Position numbers and translations under genes: made by a program
Assembly (NCBI GenBank): GCA_964645935.1
Contig: CAZYAK010000022.1
Coordinates: forward strand, 1-20,939
DNA from: CAZYAK01 sp964645935
Lineage (GTDB): Bacteria; Patescibacteriota; Gracilibacteria; Peribacterales; Peribacteraceae
Reading direction: 5' to 3'
DNA: 20,939 bases
In this document: in pieces, positions 15,568-20,939 of the stretch
Numbering within the stretch: the stretch's first letter is position 1
How the letters are laid out: each line of letters begins with the position of its first letter
Notes under the pieces: generated by a model
What the model saw: only the letters and a program-made list of their open reading frames with translations
Database searches by the model: none
What the model was told of the DNA's origin: nothing

Positions 15568-16791
15568 TTAGGACCGAGTAAGGTCGCGGTAGAGGGAGCG
15601 GATGAGGCCGGCTTGGTTCTTCCAAGTGAGGCGCGAGAGCACGCGCGGCGCCTCGGCTTTGAGCTGCATGGCGAGGGGCGCGTCGCGGAGGATTGTGAGG
15701 ATGCAGTCGGACATCAGGTCCGCGTCCCAGTAGTCCACCTTGAACGCGTGGTCGAGCACCTCAGCTACGCCCGACTGGCGGCTGACGATGACGGGTGTAC
15801 CGTGTGCCACGGCCTCCAGGGCCACGAGGCCGAAGGGTTCGGAGAGGGATGGCATCACGAAGCAATCGGCCTCCAGGTGGAGCGCCTGCACCTCCTTGCG
15901 TCCGAGGCGCCCGGTGAAGACCACACAATCCTGCAGGCCCATCGAGCAGGTCTTGTCGATGAGCGAAGGGAGCAACGGGCCGTCACCGGCCATCACAAAC
16001 TGTGCGTCGGGGCGGAGCTTGTGGACGCGCTCTGCAATCTCTAGGAACTGCCACGGGTTCTTCTGCACCGTGAGGCGGCCCAGAAACAGGATCAGCGGGC
16101 GCTTCTTGCCACCGCGCTGCGAGAGCAGTGTGGGTGCCACGTATGCGGCCGGCTGATCGTGGCCGTTGTGGACCACGTCGATGCTGCCGGCAGGGATGCC
16201 GTAGTGTGTGACGAGGAGGTCTTTGGTGTAGCGGCTTACAGCCACCACGCGGTCGCAGCGTAAGAGGTTCTCGCGCTCGGTGCGGGCGATCCAGGGATTG
16301 GGGCGGAAGTCCGTGCGGTCCAGCTCCGTGGCGTGCACGTGCGCGACCACCGGCTTGTCGTGGTAGTGGCCGGCGCGGATGCCCGCCTCGTACGTCATCC
16401 AGTCGTGGCAGTGCACGACGTCGGGCGTCACGTCCTTGGTCATCTCCACCGCGAGCGCGGTGTAGCGCTCCACGGCGATGCCGAGATCGGGACCGTAGAG
16501 CTCATCGAGCATCTTGTTCTCCGTCTTCCACGATTCGCGGCGCTCGGTAAAGGCCTGCACCCCGTCGTACGGATCGAGGAGCGAGGGGATCAAAATGCTT
16601 CGGACGTGGTCGTTGGTGGGGTAGCGGATATCCAGCTCCTCCTCGGTCCCCGTGACCGCGGACGGCAGCACCAAGGTGACCCGTACGCCGTGCTTACGCA
16701 GACCGCGAACCAGCCCCTCGCACGCGATGCCGAGGCCGCCCGAGTGCTTGGGCGGAAACTCCCAGCCGAACATGAGCGTGTGGAGGGACAT
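15568..16791 (-). CDS. GT4-type glycosyltransferase, glycogen-synthase-like
   Basis: A 407-residue retaining GT-B glycosyltransferase. MSLHTLMFGWEFPPKHSGGLG carries the nucleotide-sugar-binding GGLG loop typical of glycogen/starch synthases and GT4 enzymes. HCHDWMTYEAG and VVAHVHATELDR are core motifs of the N-terminal Rossmann domain. The C-terminal domain has LFLGRLTVQKNPWQFLEIA, MAGDGPLL, VVFTGRLGRKEV, and the donor-site motif MPSLSEPFGLVALEAVAHGTPVI with the E-x7-E pair. It probably elongates an alpha-glucan from UDP- or ADP-glucose, given its GH57 and GH15 partners; transfer to another acceptor is possible. An open frame to 16911 crosses the promoter, so ATG 16791 is preferred. Confidence 0.88.
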   Translation of the reverse strand: MSLHTLMFGWEFPPKHSGGLGIACEGLVRGLRKHGVRVTLVLPSAVTGTEEELDIRYPTNDHVRSILIPSLLDPYDGVQAFTERRESWKTENKMLDELYGPDLGIAVERYTALAVEMTKDVTPDVVHCHDWMTYEAGIRAGHYHDKPVVAHVHATELDRTDFRPNPWIARTERENLLRCDRVVAVSRYTKDLLVTHYGIPAGSIDVVHNGHDQPAAYVAPTLLSQRGGKKRPLILFLGRLTVQKNPWQFLEIAERVHKLRPDAQFVMAGDGPLLPSLIDKTCSMGLQDCVVFTGRLGRKEVQALHLEADCFVMPSLSEPFGLVALEAVAHGTPVIVSRQSGVAEVLDHAFKVDYWDADLMSDCILTILRDAPLAMQLKAEAPRVLSRLTWKNQAGLIRSLYRDLTRS

Positions 16792-16811
16792 GGGGTTGGT
16801 ATTTGTGCGAT

Positions 16812-16831
16812 GCCCGCGCTTGGGCGCGAGC
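16812..16831 (-). promoter_or_regulatory. Hairpin in 5' leader of the polyglucan cluster
   Basis: On the minus strand an 8-bp stem (GCTCGCGC with GCGCGGGC, one G-U pair) closes a CCAA loop, 20 nt upstream of ATG 16791 and just downstream of the predicted transcription start. It could affect stability or initiation. No known riboswitch is recognised. Confidence 0.4.
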
Positions 16832-16840
16832 AATCTCTTG

Positions 16841-16869
16841 ATTCTAGCAGAGATAAGCCAAAAAGTCCA
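16841..16869 (-). promoter_or_regulatory. Sigma-70-like promoter of the polyglucan cluster
   Basis: On the minus strand TGGACT (16869-16864) and TAGAAT (16846-16841) are 17 bp apart, matching the consensus at 4 and 5 positions of 6. The predicted transcript starts near 16834, about 45 nt before the glycosyltransferase ATG. It probably serves the GT4, GH57 and GH15 genes together. Confidence 0.6.
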
Positions 16870-16928
16870 TGCCAAGGGGTCCCACAGGACCAGAGTCCTG
16901 CAGGGAGTCAATATCGCGATTCAGGGCT

Positions 16929-17846
16929 TCAGGAAGCCTTTGCCGTAGGCACCTGCTGCCGGAGCAGTTCCGCCACCGCGCTGGCGTCGTCATTGACGAG
17001 TACGCGATCGAAGAGCTCGGCGTGCGCGGCCAGTGCGTGCAGGTCCGTGGCGGCGCGGCGAATCTGCTCTTCGATCCATTGCTCGGTGGAGCGTCCGCGC
17101 GTCCGCAGTTGGCGCAGCAGGTAGCTGAGCATCGCGCGCTTGCTGCGCCCGGGCGGGAGGAGGCCGAAGCTGAGGATGGCGCGGCGGCCGTAGTGCTTGG
17201 AGAGGCCTCGCAGGAGCGGCACGCCGCCGGTGACGACGGGTAGCTTTCCCGCGGCGCGGATGGCGTCGATGTCCGAGGCGCGATAGCCGTACCACGCCTT
17301 GGCGCCGTCGATCTCCTCGTGCGCCATGGCCACGATGTCACCGGACTGCACCGCCTCCTCAAAGACGCGCGTGCTCACGTGCTTGAGCTCGCCGTGCTCG
17401 CCCTCCGCGCGCTTGGCGGTGGTCACGAGCGGGACGCGCGATGCGTAGCCCGAGAGGGTCTTAAGGAGCACCGCGGCAACCGCCGTTTTGCCCACTCCGG
17501 AGGGCCCGGTGAGCGCCACGAGGTAGCCGGGGAACGCGCGTTCGAGCTCCGTTGTGACGGGCACGGCTTCCTCGTACGCGACGTCGTAGAGACGCAGTTT
17601 CTCCGGCGTCACTGCCGTGAGGCGCATGCGCGGCGCTACCCGCATGCCGATGCGCGGCTCCGCCGAAAGCAGCGGGGCCAGCACCTGCGTGGCGTCGTCC
17701 AACGCGATGAGCCCGATGGTCCGCGCGCTGACGCCGAAGCCCGCGGGTGGGTGGCGCACGACGGTGTACGACACCACGGTTCCCGGCTGCATCTTGCGTG
17801 AGCGTTCGGAGGCGGAGCGGGCGGAGATGGGGGACGAGGGGAGCAT
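16929..17846 (-). CDS. Fusion of DUF35-like OB-fold and guanylate-kinase-like P-loop domain
   Basis: One unbroken 305-residue frame with two parts. Residues 20-93 match the OB-fold half of DUF35 proteins, the partner of thiolase/HMG-CoA synthase in archaea: GTVVSYTVVRHPPAGF, then TIGLIALDDATQVLAPL and RIGMRV. The CxxC zinc ribbon that normally precedes it is absent; only 18 residues without Cys come first. Residues 108-297 resemble guanylate kinase: P-loop GPSGVGKT (114-121), VTTAKRAEGEHGE, WYGYRASDI, a late RILSFG-like strand (RRAILSFGLLPPG), and FDRVLVNDD. Substrate-site features look altered: the GMP-binding Arg/Tyr region is shortened, and VVTGG replaces the usual EIDVQG. It begins 13 nt after the thiolase stop. 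A role linked to HMG-CoA formation is inferred from context; its catalytic activity is uncertain. Confidence 0.8.
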   Translation of the reverse strand: MLPSSPISARSASERSRKMQPGTVVSYTVVRHPPAGFGVSARTIGLIALDDATQVLAPLLSAEPRIGMRVAPRMRLTAVTPEKLRLYDVAYEEAVPVTTELERAFPGYLVALTGPSGVGKTAVAAVLLKTLSGYASRVPLVTTAKRAEGEHGELKHVSTRVFEEAVQSGDIVAMAHEEIDGAKAWYGYRASDIDAIRAAGKLPVVTGGVPLLRGLSKHYGRRAILSFGLLPPGRSKRAMLSYLLRQLRTRGRSTEQWIEEQIRRAATDLHALAAHAELFDRVLVNDDASAVAELLRQQVPTAKAS

Positions 17847-17859
17847 GGGGGAGGGGGAC

Positions 17860-18987
17860 TTACGAAACGCGTTCCAAGAGGTGCACGCCGCAGGTCGCGC
17901 ACGCGCCGCCGAAGTTGTGGGCCATGCCGTAGCGGAGGCCGGTTTGTCTCAGCTGCTTGCTGAGATCGACCACCTGCTTGATGCCCGTGGCGGCCACCGG
18001 ATGCCCGCACGCCTTGAGCCCGCCGCTGCGGTTGATCCAGAGCCGGGGGGACGCGACGCCGGCGTGGAGCTCGCGGTACAGATCGATGCCGCAGCCGGGA
18101 TCGGCGAAGCCGATATCTTCCAGGTTGATGAGTGCGGCGATAGAGAAGCAGTCGTGCGTCTCCAGGAGCTTGACGTCCGCGGGGCCGATGCCGGCTTCCG
18201 CGAAGGCGCGCTCGGCGGCGTCCTTGGTGGCGGAGAACGAGGTGAGCGTGGGGCGCTCGGTGAGCGACAGCGCGTCCGTGGCCACCTGCGACGCGGCGAG
18301 GCGGATGTCCGATCTCTTCGCGGTGGAGAGGATCACGGCGGCGGCGCCGTCGGAGATGGGGGAGCAGTCCAGGAGGCGCAGCGGGTCGGAGACGAGCGCG
18401 CTCTTGGATACCGCCTCCGGCGACACCGCGGCGCGGAACTGCGCGAAGGGGTTCTGCACGGCGAGCGCGTGGTGCACTGCGCTCACGATACTCAGGTCAT
18501 CACGCGTTAATCCATGGTCGTGCATGTAGCGCTGCGCGATGAGGCCAAAGATCCCCGGGAATGTGAGGCCGCTCGGGCGGTCCTCCTCCGCGTCCGCGGC
18601 GCCCATGAGCGCGGCGGCGACGTCCTCGGTGGAGGCATCGGTCATCTTCTCGACGCCGAGCACCAAGACGTTCTCCGCGCGGCCACTCTCCAGCATCGCG
18701 CACGCGGTATGCAGGGCGAACGCGCCCGATCCGCAGGCCGATTCCACGCGGATGGCGGGCGGATGGTGGGGGAGGAGTGACGACGCGAGTGAGCCCAGGT
18801 GAGCCTGGCCGTTCGTGACCTCGCCGAGCATGTTGGCGACGACGATGAGGTCGATGTCCAAGACCGAGCAATCCGCGGACGCGATCGCGGCGCCCATGGC
18901 CTCGTCCATCAGCTCTTTGAGGCCCTGCTCCCAGCGCTCGCCAAACCGCGTTTGTCCCGCGCCGATGAGATAGACGTCCTGCTGCAT
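17860..18987 (-). CDS. Acetyl-CoA C-acetyltransferase, archaeal-type thiolase
   Basis: A 375-residue thiolase-fold enzyme, likely condensing two acetyl-CoA to acetoacetyl-CoA. RVESACGSGAFAL holds the nucleophilic Cys85. Downstream are LLETHDCFSIAAL, the NRSGGLKACGHPVAATGIKQ segment with the catalytic His, and GGACATCGVHLL near the end with the second conserved Cys region. The length and the HDCF motif match the archaeal/SCP2-like thiolases that pair with HMG-CoA synthase rather than the longer bacterial AtoB type. It starts 3 nt after the HMG-CoA synthase stop and is followed by the DUF35-like fusion, the same three-part set known to form a complex in archaea. Confidence 0.9.
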   Translation of the reverse strand: MQQDVYLIGAGQTRFGERWEQGLKELMDEAMGAAIASADCSVLDIDLIVVANMLGEVTNGQAHLGSLASSLLPHHPPAIRVESACGSGAFALHTACAMLESGRAENVLVLGVEKMTDASTEDVAAALMGAADAEEDRPSGLTFPGIFGLIAQRYMHDHGLTRDDLSIVSAVHHALAVQNPFAQFRAAVSPEAVSKSALVSDPLRLLDCSPISDGAAAVILSTAKRSDIRLAASQVATDALSLTERPTLTSFSATKDAAERAFAEAGIGPADVKLLETHDCFSIAALINLEDIGFADPGCGIDLYRELHAGVASPRLWINRSGGLKACGHPVAATGIKQVVDLSKQLRQTGLRYGMAHNFGGACATCGVHLLERVS

Positions 18988-18990
18988 GGG

Positions 18991-20022
18991 TTACGCGGCG
19001 ATGGCGTGTGAATGCTCGAGGTACTGCCCGTAGGTGAGGTACTCCACGCCCCGCTCGTCCGGGGGGAGGGCGATGCCGTCTTTGAGCATGGTGAGGAGGA
19101 ACGCGTCTGCGCCCGAGCCCGACCCGTAGGAGACGAGCAAGATGCGCTGGTCTTTCCTCGCCTTCTCCAGCACGTGCGAGAGCCCCAGCGGCGAGCATGC
19201 ACTGTAGGTGTTGCCGATCTTGGGGACCACAAAGCCGTACTTCATCTGCTCCGGCGTGATGCCGAGCTTCTTGCCCATCTGCGTGGGGAACTTGGCGTTG
19301 GGCATGTGGAGGACGACGTGGTCGATGTCCGAAAGCTCCGTCTTCTGCGTCTCCAGGATGCCGCGCAGCGCCTCGGAGACGTGCCGGAAGTAGCCGGGCT
19401 CACCCGAGAAGCGGCCGGCGTGGCGGGGGAACTTCTCGTCGGCGGCGCGCCAGAAGTCCGGCGTGTCGGTGGAGAACGAGAGGGTGGAATCGATGCGGCA
19501 GAGTGCGTGCGTGTCGTCCGAGGGCCCGATGACGAACGCCGCGGCGCCCGCGGCTGCGGTGTACTCCAGTGCGTCTCCCGGGCGGCCCTGGGCGGTATCT
19601 GCGCCGACGGCCAACCCGTATTGCACCTGCCCCGCGCGCACGAAGCTATCCACGATCTGCATCCCGGCGGTGCCGGCCTTGCAGGCGAATTCGAGATCGG
19701 CGCAGTGGCAGAACGGGTGCACCTCCAGCGCGGCCGCGAGCATGGAGCTCGTGGGCTTCACGGCGTAGGGGTGGCTCTCGGAGCCGACGAACACCGCGGA
19801 GATCTGCGAGGGGAGGATCCCGGCCGTCTCCACCGCGACGCGCGACGCCTCGTAGGCGAGCGTGAAGCTGTCCTCGTCCTTGCCGGGGACGGTCTTCTCC
19901 TCGATGCCCAAGGCCCCCACCATCGCCTTGGCGTCCTGACCCCATTGCTCGGCAATGAGCGCGGTGCGCAGGCGAAAGCGTGGCAGGTAGCGCCCGAAGC
20001 CGATGATGGCCGATTGCGGCAT
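18991..20022 (-). CDS. Hydroxymethylglutaryl-CoA synthase, archaeal type
   Basis: A 343-residue enzyme that joins acetyl-CoA and acetoacetyl-CoA to HMG-CoA, the first committed mevalonate-pathway step. Length fits the archaeal group (about 345-350) and is shorter than bacterial MvaS or eukaryotic forms. The catalytic triad is visible: Glu82 in VGSESHPYAVKP, Cys114 in EFACKAGTAG, and His239 in LHMPNAKFP. The opening SAIIGFGRYLPRFRL and the segment GNTYSACSPLGL are also typical. ATG 20022 is preceded at 7 nt by a TACACT -10 box. It is the first gene of a tight operon with the thiolase and the DUF35-like fusion. The archaeal affinity suggests ancient or lateral gene exchange. Confidence 0.95.
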   Translation of the reverse strand: MPQSAIIGFGRYLPRFRLRTALIAEQWGQDAKAMVGALGIEEKTVPGKDEDSFTLAYEASRVAVETAGILPSQISAVFVGSESHPYAVKPTSSMLAAALEVHPFCHCADLEFACKAGTAGMQIVDSFVRAGQVQYGLAVGADTAQGRPGDALEYTAAAGAAAFVIGPSDDTHALCRIDSTLSFSTDTPDFWRAADEKFPRHAGRFSGEPGYFRHVSEALRGILETQKTELSDIDHVVLHMPNAKFPTQMGKKLGITPEQMKYGFVVPKIGNTYSACSPLGLSHVLEKARKDQRILLVSYGSGSGADAFLLTMLKDGIALPPDERGVEYLTYGQYLEHSHAIAA

Positions 20023-20029
20023 CCGGCGG

Positions 20030-20035
20030 AGTGTA
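20030..20035 (-). promoter_or_regulatory. Extended -10 box of the HMG-CoA synthase operon
   Basis: On the minus strand TACACT, preceded by TGC (extended -10), ends 7 nt before ATG 20022. A leaderless mRNA for the mevalonate-entry operon is predicted. No good -35 is seen. Confidence 0.55.
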
Positions 20036-20111
20036 GCAGAAGACGGGGCTTCGGATGGCGAAAAGGCGGGGTTTTCCAGGATCCGGCAAGAGTCGAATGA
20101 CTGGGGAATGC

Positions 20112-20175
20112 GGGCAGAAAGGCCGCTCCCCTGGAGGAAGCTTTTGTGGGGAAAACGGGAGCGGCCTTTCTAGCC
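20112..20175. repeat. REP-like inverted pair, left of the RAYT gene
   Basis: GGGCAGAAAGGCCGCTCCC (20112-20130) faces GGGAGCGGCCTTTCTAGCC (20157-20175). Fifteen bases pair perfectly across a 26-nt spacer. The same unit occurs twice more on the other side of the transposase gene, in the arrangement called BIME in enterobacteria. The right arm ends just beyond the RAYT stop. Confidence 0.75.
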
Positions 20176-20184
20176 GTGTTCCCA

Positions 20185-20622
20185 CTAGAACAGCTCCAAC
20201 GGCATCACTTCCCACGACCCCGAGGCGGAAGACCAGGGATACTCCTCCGGAAGGGCACACAATCCTGCCTGGACCGGATTCTTGTGGATGTAGCGGAGAA
20301 CCGCGGCTGGGCTCCGAGGAAGGATGAGATGGAAACGCGACTGCCACAGCGGGCCGCCTCCGAGGGTGAACGTCACCGCGCGTTTGTAGACGCCGATCGT
20401 CTTGGAGACCGATCCGTACCGAGGAATCCGTAGCAGCAGGTGAAGGTGATCGGGCATGACCACGAATCCATACAGAAAGAACGGATAGAAGTCCTGGATG
20501 GAATACAGGGTTTCGACGGCGATCCTCGCCGCGGCCGGATCCCTGAAGACCGGATTTCTGTGGTGCACGTTGGTGGTGATGAACATGGTCTTGTCGCTCT
20601 GTATGGGGTGCCGTTGCCACAT
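20185..20622 (-). CDS. REP-associated tyrosine transposase (RAYT, Y1 HUH family)
   Basis: A 145-residue Y1-type HUH endonuclease of the RAYT/IS200-like superfamily. VVMPDHLHLLL carries the His-x-His metal-binding pair (59, 61). The later LRYIHKNPVQAGL holds Tyr111, in the position of the catalytic Tyr of E. coli RAYT. LWQSRFH and EEYPWSSA are further family marks. Length is slightly short but complete. These proteins cut and join single-stranded REP hairpins and are thought to spread them. Here inverted REP-like pairs lie on both sides of the gene, supporting this role. The start is uncertain: ATG 20622 or Met13. It lies upstream of the HMG-CoA synthase gene and is separated from it by a REP pair. 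Confidence 0.9.
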   Translation of the reverse strand: MWQRHPIQSDKTMFITTNVHHRNPVFRDPAAARIAVETLYSIQDFYPFFLYGFVVMPDHLHLLLRIPRYGSVSKTIGVYKRAVTFTLGGGPLWQSRFHLILPRSPAAVLRYIHKNPVQAGLCALPEEYPWSSASGSWEVMPLELF

Positions 20623-20641
20623 GGTTCCAGCTTTCTTGGAA

Positions 20642-20794
20642 GGACCGCGGGCAGAAAGCCCGCTCCCAGGGGTGGGAGAAATCAGGGGGTGTTTTTGTCT
20701 GAACGCGGCTGCTTATCCAGATCCGAGGCCTCATGGAACCTGATCGATTCCTATTGTGCCCTCACCACAGGAGCGGCCTTTCTGCCCGCGGTCC
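20642..20794. repeat. REP-like inverted pair, right of the RAYT gene
   Basis: The left arm occupies 20642-20667 and the right arm 20770-20794; they are reverse complements over 25 bp with one mismatch. The left arm itself forms a hairpin, GCGGGC-AGAAA-GCCCGC. The core GGGCAGAAAG(G/C)CCGCTCC is the unit found at 20112-20175. The roughly 100 bp between the arms hold no gene that I can support. Confidence 0.75.
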
Positions 20795-20819
20795 TCCCAG
20801 AAATGCGACTGCAACCAAA

Positions 20820-20843
20820 GGGCCCCCGCTTGCGCGGGAGCCC
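20820..20843 (-). terminator. Terminator-like hairpin
   Basis: On the minus strand GGGCTCCCGC and GCGGGGGCCC form a 10-bp stem with one mismatch and a 4-nt GCAA loop, followed by TTTGGTT. It lies about 33 bp beyond the stop of the fragment at the right edge. The T-run is short, so termination is likely but not certain. Confidence 0.5.
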
Positions 20844-20875
20844 CAGGCTCCTTTCGAGCGACGGTCAGTGAAGCA

Positions 20876-20938
20876 TCACGCCACGCGTCCCATGGCGAGG
20901 TCCTCGAGGAGCGTCAGCAGCACCTGACGCGCGAGGAC
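20876..20938 (-). CDS. C-terminal fragment of a gene running off the right edge
   Basis: Twenty codons read VLARQVLLTLLEDLAMGRVA and then TGA at 20878-20876. The amphipathic, Leu-rich sequence reads like the last helix of a soluble protein, and a terminator-like hairpin follows. The fragment is too short to identify and the frame choice rests on plausibility. Confidence 0.4.
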   Translation of the reverse strand, partial: VLARQVLLTLLEDLAMGRVA

Positions 20939-20939
20939 C

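Noticed and set aside
16878..16891. A GGTCC-CACA-GGACC hairpin after the DUF35-like fusion as a terminator
   Set aside because: The 5-bp stem is weak and the nearest T-run on the minus strand is about 12 nt further on; it is not enough to call.
20642..20794. Terminal inverted repeats of an insertion sequence
   Set aside because: The RAYT gene lies outside this pair, the same unit recurs as a second pair on the gene's other side, and RAYT systems do not use such termini; a REP arrangement explains it better.

Overview
This is a GC-rich, gene-dense bacterial window read with the standard bacterial code (TGA acts as a stop in many genes). I read about 17 intact or partial protein genes, one transposase-like gene with its own repeats, and no rRNA, tRNA or CRISPR array. 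The mix suggests a member of the Candidate Phyla Radiation (Patescibacteria), perhaps a Peregrinibacteria-like lineage. The reasons are a pair of very cysteine-rich proteins of unknown function, an archaeal-type HMG-CoA synthase/thiolase operon, many small hypotheticals and compact spacing. That placement is inference; there is no marker gene here to prove it.

Layout. (1) Bases 1-3294, minus strand: two tandem cysteine-rich paralogs overlapping by 4 bp; the downstream copy runs off the left edge. (2) Bases 3295-3463: an AT-rich divergent control region with two inverted repeats and a strong -10 box. (3) Bases 3464-10017, plus strand: TrmB-type regulator, CPBP (CAAX-like) membrane protease, a hypothetical, an RluA-family pseudouridine synthase, a second hypothetical, trpS and maf. 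(4) Bases 10042-11827, minus: a 52-residue acidic/polar ORF, a YgjP-type metallopeptidase and an exported helical protein. (5) Bases 11969-16791, minus: a polyglucan cluster of GT4 glycosyltransferase, GH57 hydrolase and GH15 glucoamylase-like enzyme, with a promoter at 16841-16869. (6) Bases 16929-20022, minus: archaeal-type HMG-CoA synthase, thiolase, and a protein joining a DUF35-like OB-fold to a guanylate-kinase-like P-loop domain. (7) Bases 20112-20794: a RAYT transposase bracketed by two inverted pairs of one REP-like repeat. (8) The right edge holds a probable C-terminal gene fragment and a terminator-like hairpin.

How they work together. The HMG-CoA synthase and thiolase would condense three acetyl-CoA units into HMG-CoA, the entry to the mevalonate pathway. 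In archaea a DUF35 protein bridges these two enzymes; here the DUF35-like part lacks its zinc ribbon and is fused to a kinase-like domain, which is the most unusual gene in the window. The polyglucan cluster could make and break down a glycogen-like polymer.

Two window-wide signals stand out. No gene has a recognisable Shine-Dalgarno sequence; many starts are instead preceded by C-rich sequence. Five genes have a TANNNT -10 box only 6-7 nt before the start codon, as expected for leaderless mRNAs. In addition, the gene borders of the polyglucan cluster carry fold-back sequences of about 100-120 bp, some of which are read through as protein.
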